Shown in pieces: positions 33,137-42,119 of a stretch of DNA of 64,000 nt; position 1 is the first letter of the stretch; each line of letters begins with the position of its first letter. The stretch is from Palsa-504 sp963789225 (lineage in GTDB: Bacteria > Actinomycetota > Actinomycetes > Streptosporangiales > Streptosporangiaceae). The DNA is taken from contig CAWBKD010000036.1 in assembly GCA_963789225.1 (NCBI GenBank), positions 62,001-126,000 on the forward strand, read 5' to 3'. The translations under genes and the position numbers were made by a program. The notes under the pieces are model-generated. The model had not been told where the DNA came from and made no database searches. It was given only the letters and a program-made list of their open reading frames with translations.

Positions 33137-34444
33137 ATGGACGACAGGATCCGGCTGGTGGCGGGCACCGTGCTGCGTGTGCCCTTCACCGGCCGGACCG
33201 TCCGTGAGCTGGTCTACTGCGGCCTCGGCGGGCTGGCCGGGGTGGTTGGGTTCTGTATCACCGTTTTCTCGTTCGCGGCCGGCCTGACCATCACCGCGTC
33301 GATCCTCGGCACCGTCGTCGGCCTGCTGCTGCTCACGCTGGCGCTGCTGGTCAGCAGGCGCCTGGGCGGCCTGCACCGGCGCATAGCGAGGCGCCTGCTC
33401 CGCTACGAGGTGGCGACGCCGCAGCGCTTCCAGCCGGGCAAGGGCATCCTCGGCCGCCTGGACCGCCGACTGCGGGACCGGGTGGCCTGGCGCGCGGTCT
33501 CGTACAGCCTGATCAAGCTGCCGGTGGGCGCCGTGCAGCTGTACGCGCTCACGCTCGCGGTGTTCGGCGTGGTCGACGTGAGCTACCCGGCCCTCTGGCT
33601 GCTGTTCCACCGCAATTCGAGCGGGCGCCTGGTGGCCGTGGTACCGCTGCCGTTCTGGGGATCCCTCCACATCGGGAGCTGGCCGGGCACGTTCCTCGCA
33701 GCCCTACTCGGCGCCGCCTGCCTGATTAGCGCAGCGTGGCTGGCGCGGGGCATCAACGCGGCGGACCGGGCGCTGGTCCGCGGGCTGCTCGGGCCGAGCA
33801 GGATCAGCGAGCTGGAGCGGACCAGGACGCTGGCCGTGGAAGACTCCGCCACGGCGCTGCGACGGGTCGAGCGCGACCTGCACGACGGCGCGCAGATGCG
33901 GCTCGCCGCGCTGGCCCTGAACCTGGGCATGGCCAGGGACAAGCTGAGCGATGACGACAAGACCCCGGAGGCCGCTACGGTCAGGGAGTTGCTCGACGCC
34001 GCGCAACGCAACGCCGTGGACGCCCTGGCCGACCTGCGTGACCTGGCCCGCGGCATCCACCCGCCGGCGCTCGACAACGGCCTGGCCAGCGCGCTGACCA
34101 CCCTGGCCGCCAGCAGCGCCATCCCCGCGTCGGTCACCGCCAGCATCGGGCCGCGCCCGGCCCCGGCCATCGAGACCATCGCCTACTTCTGCGCGGCCGA
34201 ACTGATCGCTAACGCGACCAAGCACAGCTACGCGAACGAGATAAAAGTCAATATTCATACCGAACGAGGCGGTGTGCTACGCCTCGAAGTGTGCGACGAC
34301 GGCATCGGAGGGGCGGACGCCGCCCACGGCAGCGGCCTGGCCGGCCTGGCGCAGCGCGTGTCCACGGTGGACGGGCGGATCGACGTGTCCAGCCCGCCCG
34401 GCGGCCCTACCCTGGTGACCGTCACTCTGCCGTTGAAGGCTTAG
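33137..34444 (+). CDS. Sensor histidine kinase (HisKA_3 type)
   Basis: A 435-aa protein. The N-terminal putative sensor domain has four hydrophobic segments (about 38-75 and 130-210). The dimerisation box is RVERDLHDGAQMRLAALAL (His at about 254), the N box is AELIANATKHSYA, and the ATP lid is CDDGIGGA with GSGLAGLAQRV. It should phosphorylate the NarL-type regulator encoded 28 bp downstream. It follows the exporter permease by about 31 bp. Confidence 0.92.
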   Translation: MDDRIRLVAGTVLRVPFTGRTVRELVYCGLGGLAGVVGFCITVFSFAAGLTITASILGTVVGLLLLTLALLVSRRLGGLHRRIARRLLRYEVATPQRFQPGKGILGRLDRRLRDRVAWRAVSYSLIKLPVGAVQLYALTLAVFGVVDVSYPALWLLFHRNSSGRLVAVVPLPFWGSLHIGSWPGTFLAALLGAACLISAAWLARGINAADRALVRGLLGPSRISELERTRTLAVEDSATALRRVERDLHDGAQMRLAALALNLGMARDKLSDDDKTPEAATVRELLDAAQRNAVDALADLRDLARGIHPPALDNGLASALTTLAASSAIPASVTASIGPRPAPAIETIAYFCAAELIANATKHSYANEIKVNIHTERGGVLRLEVCDDGIGGADAAHGSGLAGLAQRVSTVDGRIDVSSPPGGPTLVTVTLPLKA

Positions 34445-34472
34445 GGACACCTTCACACGAGGGGAATCGGTC

Positions 34473-35123
34473 ATGCGGGTCGTGATCGCCGAGGACGCCG
34501 CGCTGCTGCGCGAGGGGCTGATCCGGCTGCTCGAGGACCGCGGGCATACGATCTGCGCCGCGGTGCCCGACGGGGACGGCCTGCTCGCCGCGGTAGCCGA
34601 ACACCGCCCGGACGTGGCCGTGGTGGACATCCGGATGCCGCCCACGCACACCGACGAGGGGCTGCGAGCCGCGCTGCAGCTGAGGAGCGAGTTCCCCGGC
34701 ACCGGCGTGCTGATGTTCTCGCAGTACATCGAGACCTCGTACACCGCCCAGCTGCTCGAGGACGGCGCGGCGGGCGTCGGCTACCTGCTCAAGGACCGGG
34801 TGGCCAACGTGGCCGAGTTCGCCGCGGCGCTGGAGCGGGTGGCCGCGGGCGGGACGGCGCTGGACCCCGAGGTGGTCAGCCAGCTATTCCGCGCGAGCAG
34901 GCAGCGCGGCGGACTGGCCTCGCTGACCCCGCGGGAACGCCAGGTGCTCGCGCTGATGGCCGAGGGCCGCTCGAACTCCGGCATCGCCGCCGCACTCGTG
35001 GTCTCGGGCGGCGCGGTCGAGAAGCACGTGGCCAGCATCTTCACCAAGCTCGGCCTGCCGCCGGACGATACCGACAACCGCCGGGTCCTGGCCGTCCTGC
35101 ACTACCTCCGCTCTCCGGCCTGA
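34473..35123 (+). CDS. NarL/LuxR family response regulator
   Basis: A 216-aa protein. The receiver domain has the phosphoacceptor in VAVVDIRMPP (Asp at about 52) and the acidic pocket VVIAEDAALLREGL. The C-terminal HTH is LTPRERQVLALMAEGRSNSG followed by IAAALVVSGGAVEKHVASIF. It forms a pair with the upstream kinase and likely controls the exporter operon at 31545. GAGGGGA precedes the ATG. Confidence 0.93.
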   Translation: MRVVIAEDAALLREGLIRLLEDRGHTICAAVPDGDGLLAAVAEHRPDVAVVDIRMPPTHTDEGLRAALQLRSEFPGTGVLMFSQYIETSYTAQLLEDGAAGVGYLLKDRVANVAEFAAALERVAAGGTALDPEVVSQLFRASRQRGGLASLTPRERQVLALMAEGRSNSGIAAALVVSGGAVEKHVASIFTKLGLPPDDTDNRRVLAVLHYLRSPA

Positions 35124-35182
35124 CCCCGCCCGTTATATCCGCCTCTACCCCAACCTCAGATTGAGACATTTCGGACGTTAAC

Positions 35183-35241
35183 CATGATCGTGGCCAGAAA
35201 TGGTCCCCGGCGCTATTTGGCCCGAACTGGCCACGATCATG
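35183..35241. repeat. Perfect 15-bp inverted repeat
   Basis: CATGATCGTGGCCAG (35183-35197) and CTGGCCACGATCATG (35227-35241) are exact complements with a 29-bp loop. It lies about 60 bp after the response regulator stop and at the start of a chimeric pseudogene. It may be a MITE-like repeat or a terminator without a T tail. Confidence 0.7.
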
Positions 35242-35840
35242 AAGGAACCTGGGCTAAGCCGGGTGTGGCATGCTGGGTTTACTCGCCGACTGGGGCCATA
35301 GGCGCCGGGGCGAGGTGCCAGGCCGCCGCCAGCTCGGTGCCGCCGCGCATCGTGGCCGCTGATGACCTGCTTGCGGCTAATGCCCTGCTCGGCGCCGCTG
35401 CCTCGGCCGGGCAGGTTGCCGGGCCGCTAGCCGCCAGCGCCGCCCTGGCCCTGTCCGGCTTTCCCGCCGCGTTCATCGTCGATGCCGTCAGCTACCTGAT
35501 CGGCGCCGCCGTGGTCGCGCCGCTCCCGCTCCGGCCTGCTCCGGCGCCCGGAGCAGACCGCCCCGGCTGGCGGCGCGAGCTGTCCGAAGGCCTCCGCCTG
35601 GTCGCCCGCCGACGGGCCGCGCGCCTGGTCATCGCGGTCAGCGCCGCGGTAACCTTCACCCGGCTGGAGTTCCTGGACAACTACGACGCCAGGTTCGTTA
35701 TCGTCACCCGGGGCCCGATCGATGAGGCACTGGAGTACAAGCGGCGGGTCGGCAACAAGATGACCTGGTACTCCACTGACGGGCGGCGCGGGCAGGCCTG
35801 CGGGCTGGATCCGGGGAGCTGGTTGACAACCCTTGGCTAA
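35184..35840 (+). pseudogene. Chimeric remnant: MFS transporter fragment joined to a DUF899-like fragment
   Basis: From about 35330 to 35660 the frame reads like an MFS transporter segment: VAADDLLAANALLGAAASA, GQVAGPLAASAALALSGFPA, DAVSYLIGAAVV and ELSEGLRLVARRRAARLVI. Near 35660 it changes to RLEFLDNYDARFVIVTRGPI, then DEALEYKRRVGNKMTWYST, which resembles the thioredoxin-like DUF899 family. Neither part is complete, and the first 45 codons come from the inverted repeat and its flank. This is a deletion fusion, not a working gene. Confidence 0.65.
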
Positions 35841-35876
35841 TTAGATTAGCTTTAAGGCTATCTTAATTAGCCAAGG
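35831..35876. promoter_or_regulatory. Operator overlapping the ribosome site of the alpha/beta hydrolase-tetR operon
   Basis: CCTTGGCTAATTA (35831-35843) and TAATTAGCCAAGG (35864-35876) are perfect 13-bp complements around an AT-rich centre. The right arm includes the AAGG of the ribosome site before ATG 35884. A TetR gene ends the operon, so autoregulation is likely. Confidence 0.75.
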
Positions 35877-35883
35877 AGAAGAC

Positions 35884-36720
35884 ATGACCGAGTACCTGGA
35901 CGTAACGGGCGGGCGGATCGCGTACGAGGTGACCGGGGAGGGACCGCTGGTCGTGCTCGCGCACGGCATGGGGGACAACCGCCACTCCTTCCGGTTCCTG
36001 GTCCCGCCGCTGGTGGCCGCCGGCTACCGCGTGGCCGCCGCAGACCTGCGGGGCCACGGCGAGTCGAGCACCGGCTGGCCGTCCTACACCAGGACCGACA
36101 CGGCAGGCGACCTGCTCGCGCTGATCTCCCAGCTCGGCGGGCCCGCGGTCATCGTCGGGCATTCCTTCTCCGGCGGCTCGGCCACCATCGCGGCGGCCGA
36201 CTCGCCGGACCTGGTCCGCGCGATCGCCGAGGTCGGCCCGTTCACCCTGGTGCCGAAGCTCAGCCTGGGCGCCTTCGTGACCAACCGCCGGTACCGCCGG
36301 GGCGGGCTGCGCCTGCTCGGGACCGCGCTGACCGGCAGCGTGGGCCTGTGGATGAGCTACCTGAACGTCGCCTTCCCCGGCCCCAAGCCGGCCGACTACG
36401 CTCAGGCGATGAGCGAGCTGGCGGCTAACCTCCGCGAGCCGGGCCGGATGGACGCAGCGCGGGCGATGGGCAAGTCGCAGCCGTCCGACGCGGCCGCCAA
36501 GCTGGGCAGCATCCAGTGCCCAGCCCTGGTCTTCATGGGCACCCTCGATCCTGACTGGCCCGACCCGAAGGCCGAGGGGGACAGGATCGTCGCGGGAATG
36601 CCGGCCGGCCTGGGCCACCTGGTGATGGTCGACGGGGCCGGGCACTACCCGCACACCCAGTTCCCGGACCAGGTCCTGGCCGCCCTGCTGCCGTTCCTGA
36701 AGGAGCACGCGGGTGCCTAG
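35884..36720 (+). CDS. Alpha/beta hydrolase
   Basis: A 278-aa alpha/beta-hydrolase. The oxyanion region is VVLAHGMGDNRHSF, the nucleophile elbow VIVGHSFSGGSA (Ser about 97), the acid probably in FMGTLDPDWPDP, and the catalytic His in VDGAGHYPHTQFP. The substrate is unknown. AAGGAGA precedes the ATG. The stop overlaps the GTG of the following TetR gene (8 nt), so they form one operon. Confidence 0.9.
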   Translation: MTEYLDVTGGRIAYEVTGEGPLVVLAHGMGDNRHSFRFLVPPLVAAGYRVAAADLRGHGESSTGWPSYTRTDTAGDLLALISQLGGPAVIVGHSFSGGSATIAAADSPDLVRAIAEVGPFTLVPKLSLGAFVTNRRYRRGGLRLLGTALTGSVGLWMSYLNVAFPGPKPADYAQAMSELAANLREPGRMDAARAMGKSQPSDAAAKLGSIQCPALVFMGTLDPDWPDPKAEGDRIVAGMPAGLGHLVMVDGAGHYPHTQFPDQVLAALLPFLKEHAGA

Positions 36721-37276
36721 AGCGGGGCTGACCGGCACCGACGTCGTGGCTTCGGCCGCCGGGCTGGCCGACGAGATCGGGTACTCCGGCCTGACCATGG
36801 GCCTGCTCGCCGGTCGGCTCGGCGTCCGCCCGCCGTCCCTGTACAAGCACGTCGACAGCCTGGCCGACCTGCAGCACCGGGTCGCCGCCCTGGCCCTGGC
36901 CGAACTCGGCGCCGTGGTCGGTGACGCCGTCCAGGGCAAGGCGGGCCTGGACGCGCTGGCCGCCATGATGAGCGCGGTCCGGGCCTACGTGACCGCGCAC
37001 CCTGGCCGGTACACGGCCACGATCGGCGTCGAGCCCACCGGTCCGGGCGACCCGCTCCAGGTGGCGAGCACCCGCGTCATCAACTCGATCACCGCCGTGC
37101 TGCGCGGCTACGGCGTCAGCGACGCCGACATGGACCACGCCCTGCGCACGATCCGCAGCACCATGCACGGCTTCGCGATGCTGGAAGCCTCTCGCGGGTT
37201 CCAGTGGGAGGCGGACCCCGATGAGAGTTTCGCCTGGATGATCCGGTTCATGGACCGCGGCCTGCGGCAGAGCTGA
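36713..37276 (+). CDS. TetR family regulator (WHG-domain type)
   Basis: A 187-aa protein. HTH: DVVASAAGLADEIGYSGLTM, then LLAGRLGVRPPSLYKHVDSL. The C-terminal part (HGFAMLEASRGFQW, DESFAWMIRFMDRGL) is typical of the TetR WHG group. GTG 36713 lies inside the end of the hydrolase gene. It most likely binds the inverted repeat at 35831-35876. Confidence 0.88.
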   Translation: MPRAGLTGTDVVASAAGLADEIGYSGLTMGLLAGRLGVRPPSLYKHVDSLADLQHRVAALALAELGAVVGDAVQGKAGLDALAAMMSAVRAYVTAHPGRYTATIGVEPTGPGDPLQVASTRVINSITAVLRGYGVSDADMDHALRTIRSTMHGFAMLEASRGFQWEADPDESFAWMIRFMDRGLRQS

Positions 37277-37277
37277 G

Positions 37278-38063
37278 CTATCCGGGCAGGCGGGTGCTGC
37301 GCAGGCACCGGCAGATCATCGGCAGGTCAACCTGGTCCCACGGCTGGCGGTCCAGGAAGGCGCGGACCTGCCGGGTGAGGTCGGCCCGCTGATGGGGGTC
37401 GAGCGTGATAACCCCGCTGTAGGTGCCGATCAGGCCGACCAGCTCGTCCTTGGTCCTCGGCAGCGAGAACTCCACCGCCCGCTCCTCGACCGGCGACAAC
37501 GGAACACCTGGCGGGAAGGTGATCTCGCGCCTGCGTCTCCGGGAGCCCGCGGGCCATTGCGCGTCGTCGTCGCGCGCCTCGCGCTGCCGGACCGCCTCGC
37601 GGGCCTGGTGGGCCAGCCGGTTGAACTCGGCCAGCCAGGGCACCCGCTCGTCCCGGCCGATCCACATGACGCCGAGCCTGCCGCCGACGCGCAGCACGCG
37701 GGCGATCTCGGGGACCGCCTGACCGGGGTCCAGCCAGTGCCAGGCGGCGGAGATGACCACCGCGTCCACCGACGCGCCGGGCAGCGGGATGTCCTCGCCC
37801 CGGCCGGCCAGGATCTCCGCGCCAGGGCACCGGGCGGACAGCACGGCGCGCATCCGCTCGTCCGGCTCGACCGCGATGACCCGCGGCACGCGCCCGACAA
37901 GTTCCCTGGTCACGGCTCCGGTTCCGGCCGCCAGGTCCAGCACCGCCTGCGCGCCAGGCGGAATCACCCAGTCCAGCGCCTGCGGCGGCGGGGAGGGACG
38001 GTACCGGTCGTAGTCGGCGGCCACCGATCCGAACGACGTCCTGCGCGTTTCGCGATCGGTCAC
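37278..38063 (-). CDS. Class I SAM-dependent methyltransferase
   Basis: A 261-aa protein with the methyltransferase-11 pattern: FGSVAADYDRYRPSPPPQ, motif I VLDLAAGTGAVTREL, VIAVEPDERM, motif II/III ISAAWHWLDPGQAVPEIARV and LRVGGRLGVMW. The acceptor is unknown. The start is GTG 38063. It is convergent with the TetR gene, one bp apart from its end. Confidence 0.9.
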   Translation of the reverse strand: MTDRETRRTSFGSVAADYDRYRPSPPPQALDWVIPPGAQAVLDLAAGTGAVTRELVGRVPRVIAVEPDERMRAVLSARCPGAEILAGRGEDIPLPGASVDAVVISAAWHWLDPGQAVPEIARVLRVGGRLGVMWIGRDERVPWLAEFNRLAHQAREAVRQREARDDDAQWPAGSRRRRREITFPPGVPLSPVEERAVEFSLPRTKDELVGLIGTYSGVITLDPHQRADLTRQVRAFLDRQPWDQVDLPMICRCLRSTRLPG

Positions 38064-38222
38064 GGCTGCAGGGTATCGCGGGTGAACCGCCCCGCCGACC
38101 CGCCCGTGTATTTAGTCGGGACCGCGGGCAGGCCATGTCGCCTGCCCGGCACGGATAGCAGCCGGGCGGATCGCTTCCGGCTGGATATGGAAGGCAACGG
38201 GCCTTCCAGTGAGGGGAGCACG

Positions 38223-39392
38223 GTGAAGTCTTGGCGCCTTGCCAAAATCATGACCGCGATGGCAGGCCTCGGCCTCGCGGCGACGGCCTGTTCATCGACG
38301 TCGACCTCGAGTACGCCAACCACCCCGAGCGCGACGCCGACCTCGGCCGCACAGACCGCCACGTCGTTCCTCGGCCAGATCACCGGTGAGTCGCAGATCG
38401 CCTCCACGGTTCCGGCCAACGGTGACGTGAACCCCTACGGGGTCGCGGCCGTCCCGGCCTCCGCCGGCCGGCTCACGCAGGGCGACATCCTGGTGAGCAA
38501 CTTCAACGACAAGGCCAACGTCCAGGGCACCGGCACGACCCTGGTGGAGGTCTCCCCGGGCGGCCACGCCACGCTGTTCGCTAACATCTCCGCGCTGCCG
38601 AAGGGCCAGGCGTGCCCGGGAGGCATCGGGCTGAATACCGCGCTGGCCATCCTGCCCGGCGGCTGGGTCGTGGTCGGCAGCCTGCCGACCACGAGCGGAG
38701 GCGCACTGCCGGGCCTGAACCCCGCCGGGTGCCTCATCGTGCTGAACGACCAGGGCGCGGTGGCCGAGACCATCACGAACAGCGACATCGTCGGCCCCTG
38801 GGACCTCACGGTGAAATCGGACGCGTCGTCGGCCGAGCTGTTCGTCTCCAACGCGCTGGGCGGCAACACCACCACCCACGACGGGGTGCCCGTGACCGGC
38901 AACTGCACCGTGGTCCGCCTGGACCTGACGCTCAGCGCCACGGCGCCGCCCATGCTCACCAGCACGACGGTCATCGGCACGAAGTTCCCCTGGGCCGCCA
39001 ACAAGGCCGCGCTCGTCCTGGCGCCGACCGGGCTGGCCCTGGCGGGCAACGGCACCCTGTACGTGGATGACACGCTGACCAACAGCGTCTCGGCCATCCC
39101 GCGGGCGCTCACCCGCACCAACTCCGTCACGGCCGCGGCGACCACCATGTCGACGGGCGGGGCGCTCAACGCCCCGCTGGGGATGACGCTGGCGCCCAAC
39201 GGCGACCTCGTGGTCGTGAACGGCAATAACGGCAACGCGGTCGAGATCACCCCGGCCGGCCGTCAGCTCACGACCAAGACACTGATCAAGAACGGCGCGG
39301 GCGACCTGTTCGGGATCATCACGACCCAGGGCGGCGACGGTCTCCTGGTGGCGAACGACGGGACCAACGCGCTCGACGAGTTCCGCGGCTGA
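38223..39392 (+). CDS. Secreted lipoprotein with NHL/SMP-30-like propeller
   Basis: A 389-aa protein. GTG 38223 has GAGGGGAG upstream. The lipobox is LAATAC with Cys23, then a Ser/Thr/Pro linker. The mature part shows propeller-like strands: NPYGVAAVPASAGRLTQGDI, NFNDKANVQGTGTTLVEVSP, LAPTGLALAGNGTLYVDDT and PLGMTLAPNGDLVVVNGNNG. It likely binds or monitors something at the cell surface. The frame is open well upstream but without coding character. Confidence 0.85.
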   Translation: MKSWRLAKIMTAMAGLGLAATACSSTSTSSTPTTPSATPTSAAQTATSFLGQITGESQIASTVPANGDVNPYGVAAVPASAGRLTQGDILVSNFNDKANVQGTGTTLVEVSPGGHATLFANISALPKGQACPGGIGLNTALAILPGGWVVVGSLPTTSGGALPGLNPAGCLIVLNDQGAVAETITNSDIVGPWDLTVKSDASSAELFVSNALGGNTTTHDGVPVTGNCTVVRLDLTLSATAPPMLTSTTVIGTKFPWAANKAALVLAPTGLALAGNGTLYVDDTLTNSVSAIPRALTRTNSVTAAATTMSTGGALNAPLGMTLAPNGDLVVVNGNNGNAVEITPAGRQLTTKTLIKNGAGDLFGIITTQGGDGLLVANDGTNALDEFRG

Positions 39393-39407
39393 CGCCGCAC
39401 CCGGATG

Positions 39408-40649
39408 CTAGGCGGCGTGCGCGGCCACGGCCGCGCACGCCCGGAGGGTGTCCAGGAGGTAGCCGGTGTGCTGCGCGTGGGGCCAGGCCGACAGCTTGAC
39501 CACCACCGTGCGGGCCGCACGGTCGGCGTAGATCAGCTGGCCGTGGATCCCGAGGCAGACGAGGACGGGACCGCCGGGGCCGGGGATGACCCAGAACTGG
39601 CTCCGGTACCAGCCGCCCGGCAGGACGTACTCGTTGTCGGTGCGGGCGAAGGCCTCCCGGACCCCTGGTTCCGGGGCGCGGACGTCGTACAGCCAGGCCC
39701 CGGGGACCACGTCGCGCCCCAGCGCCGTGCCGTCGTCGACCAGCATCTGGCCGAACCGGGCCAGATCGCGCGCCGTGGCCGAGATCCCGCCGTCGTGAAT
39801 GGCCGACCCGAGGGGATCGCAGGTGATCTCCGCGTCGCACTCGGCGCCGATCGGCTCCCAGATCAGGGCGGCGACGAGATCGGCCATGCGGATGCCGCTG
39901 ACCCGCTCGCACGCCCAGCCGAGCATGTCGCTGTCGGCCGACCGGTAGGTGAACTCGCGCCCGTGCGGTCCGGCGCTGCCCAGCGTGGCCAGGTACGGGT
40001 AGGCGCCCTCCGGATCACCGGCCAGGGGCGGCCGCCAGCCCATGGATCGCTCCATGACCCGAACCTCGGCGTCCAGGGCGGTGTAGGTCTCCCGGAAGGC
40101 GACCCCCGTGCGCATGTCGAGCAGGTCGCGGATCGACGCCCCCGCGTAGCCCGAGCCGGCGACCTCCGGCACGTACGCCGTCACCGGGGCACCGGGATCG
40201 AGCAGTCCCCGGCCGGCCAGCACCCCGGCCACGCACCCGACGATGGACTTGGACACCGACATCAGCAGGTGCCTGGTGCCCGCGGTCATGCCCGCGTAGT
40301 ACCGCTCGCTGACCAGCTCACCGTCGCGCAGCACCACCCACGCATCGGTGTACGTCCCGGCGAGCACGTCCTCCACGGTCACGGTGCTGCCGTCGGGCCG
40401 CGTGACCAGCGGGTTACCCATTCCGCTTGCGGAGGCAGGAAGCACCGCGGGCCCGCGCAGGCCGACCGGGATCACCTGGCTGGGGATGAGCTCACGCATG
40501 TGCTGGAACGCCCAGCGGTTGAACGGGGGATCCTGCCAGTTGGCCAGGGTGACCCGTGCGCCTGGCGGCGGGGGAAAGCCGACCATGAGCTCGGGCGTGC
40601 CGTCGCGCGGGGCCGTGGAGGTCGTCGGCCCGGTGCCTTCTTGGGTCAT
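39408..40649 (-). CDS. Serine hydrolase (beta-lactamase/esterase family, class C-like)
   Basis: A protein of about 413 aa. The nucleophile motif is SVSKS (Ser-x-x-Lys), preceded by TRHLLM. Later motifs include TYRSADSDMLGWACERVSG with the Tyr-x-Ser site and GWYRSQFWV followed by GIHGQ. The family includes esterases such as EstB and 6-aminohexanoate-dimer hydrolase. No signal peptide is seen. The start is ATG 40649 or ATG 40658. It is divergent from a close paralogue 53 bp away. Confidence 0.88.
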   Translation of the reverse strand: MTQEGTGPTTSTAPRDGTPELMVGFPPPPGARVTLANWQDPPFNRWAFQHMRELIPSQVIPVGLRGPAVLPASASGMGNPLVTRPDGSTVTVEDVLAGTYTDAWVVLRDGELVSERYYAGMTAGTRHLLMSVSKSIVGCVAGVLAGRGLLDPGAPVTAYVPEVAGSGYAGASIRDLLDMRTGVAFRETYTALDAEVRVMERSMGWRPPLAGDPEGAYPYLATLGSAGPHGREFTYRSADSDMLGWACERVSGIRMADLVAALIWEPIGAECDAEITCDPLGSAIHDGGISATARDLARFGQMLVDDGTALGRDVVPGAWLYDVRAPEPGVREAFARTDNEYVLPGGWYRSQFWVIPGPGGPVLVCLGIHGQLIYADRAARTVVVKLSAWPHAQHTGYLLDTLRACAAVAAHAA

Positions 40650-40702
40650 GGACCGCACATTAACCCACCATTCGGGCCGGGCGGCTCAACTAGGATTCGG
40701 CT

Positions 40703-42022
40703 ATGTCGCTGGAGGGGGGCCCGGAGGTTCAGGGCGCATCCGTCACCGCCGGCAACTGGCAGGATCCCCCGTTCAACCGCTGGGCCTACTGGCACGTCGG
40801 CGAGTTCCTGCCGACCTACCGCGTGTCGCGCGGCGCCGGGCCCGCGCGCGTCCTGCCGCCCTCGGCCGCAGCCGCCGACCTGCTCAGCATCGGCCTGGCT
40901 CGCTCCGACGGCGCGGCCGGGACGGTGGGCGACGTGCTCACCGATACCTTCACCGACGCCTACGTGGTGCTGCAAGACGGCGAAGTTGTCGCCGAATGGT
41001 ACGGCACGCTGGGAGCTCCCGACCTGACCCACGCGCTGATGTCGGTGTCGAAGTCCGTGGTGGGCTGCGTCGCCGCCGTACTCATCGATCGCAGGCAGCT
41101 CGACCCCGACCGCGAGATCACCGACTACGTGCCCGAGCTGGGCGCCAGCGGGTACGCGGGCGCCACGGTCCGGCATGTGCTGGACATGCGCAGCGGGGTC
41201 AGGTTCGTCGAAGAGTACGCCAACCCGCAGGCCGAGATCAGGCTGCTTGACCAGTGGCTCGGATGGCAGGCCGACGATCAGAGCTACCAGGCCGGCGGCC
41301 TCTACCAGTTCCTGACCACGTTGCGGGCCGAGGCCCCGCACGGTTCCAGGTTCCTCTACCGCTCCGCCGAGTCCGACGTCCTGGGCTGGGTGTGCGAGCG
41401 CGCGGCCGACGCGCCCATGGCCGGGCTCATCTCCGCGCTGGTGTGGGAACCGATGGGCGCCGAGTACGACGCCGACCTGCTCCATGATGGAGCCGGCACG
41501 GCCGTGCATGACGGGGGCCTGTGCGCCACGGCCCGCGATGTGGCACGGTTCGGCCAGATGCTGCTGGACGGGGGAGCGGTCCCGGACGGGACCGAAGGCA
41601 TGCGCCGCGTCGTCCCGCCGAGATGGCTCCGCCAGGGCTGGGCCGTGGAATCCGATACGCGGTCGGCGTTCGCGGCATCGCCCGCGGAATGGGCGTTCCC
41701 CGGTGGCTGGTACCGCAACCAGTTCTGGTTCCGCCCGGGCGCCTACGGAGATGTCCTGCTCGCCCTGGGCATCCACGGCCAGATGCTGCACGTCAGCCGG
41801 CGCACGAACACCGTATGCGTGAAGTTCTCCTCCTGGCCGCAGGCCCAGAATCCGGCCTACCTGCAAGACACGCTGAGCGCCTTCGACGCCATCGGCGGCG
41901 CGCTGGCCGGCCGGGACCCGATCAACCCGGCCCGCGGACGGCGCCTGGCCGGCGTGGTATCCGGCCTGAGCCGCAGCGGCGATACCGCCCCGCCACCGCC
42001 ACCGCGGCCGAACGTCGTCTGA
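40703..42022 (+). CDS. Serine hydrolase, paralogue of the divergent neighbour
   Basis: A 439-aa protein very similar to the one at 39408-40649. Shared motifs: NWQDPPFNRWAYWHV, SVSKSVVGCVAAVL, SGYAGATVRHVLDMRSGV, YRSAESDVLGWVCERAA, PGGWYRNQFWF and LGIHGQMLHV. It has an extra Pro-rich tail (SGDTAPPPPPRP). The pair arose by an inverted duplication and has since diverged. Confidence 0.88.
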   Translation: MSLEGGPEVQGASVTAGNWQDPPFNRWAYWHVGEFLPTYRVSRGAGPARVLPPSAAAADLLSIGLARSDGAAGTVGDVLTDTFTDAYVVLQDGEVVAEWYGTLGAPDLTHALMSVSKSVVGCVAAVLIDRRQLDPDREITDYVPELGASGYAGATVRHVLDMRSGVRFVEEYANPQAEIRLLDQWLGWQADDQSYQAGGLYQFLTTLRAEAPHGSRFLYRSAESDVLGWVCERAADAPMAGLISALVWEPMGAEYDADLLHDGAGTAVHDGGLCATARDVARFGQMLLDGGAVPDGTEGMRRVVPPRWLRQGWAVESDTRSAFAASPAEWAFPGGWYRNQFWFRPGAYGDVLLALGIHGQMLHVSRRTNTVCVKFSSWPQAQNPAYLQDTLSAFDAIGGALAGRDPINPARGRRLAGVVSGLSRSGDTAPPPPPRPNVV

Positions 42023-42119
42023 GCCGGAGTTGCGGCCGAGATCTCCTCCTCGACGGCGGCGCACCCGGCAGCCTAGCCTGGCGGATATCAGTGATTGCCC
42101 TGGTGCAGAGGGAGGCTCC

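Noticed and set aside
37392..38222. Long upstream extension of the lipoprotein gene at 38223
   Set aside because: It is antisense to the methyltransferase gene; the lipobox right after GTG 38223 and the GAGGGGAG site fix the start.
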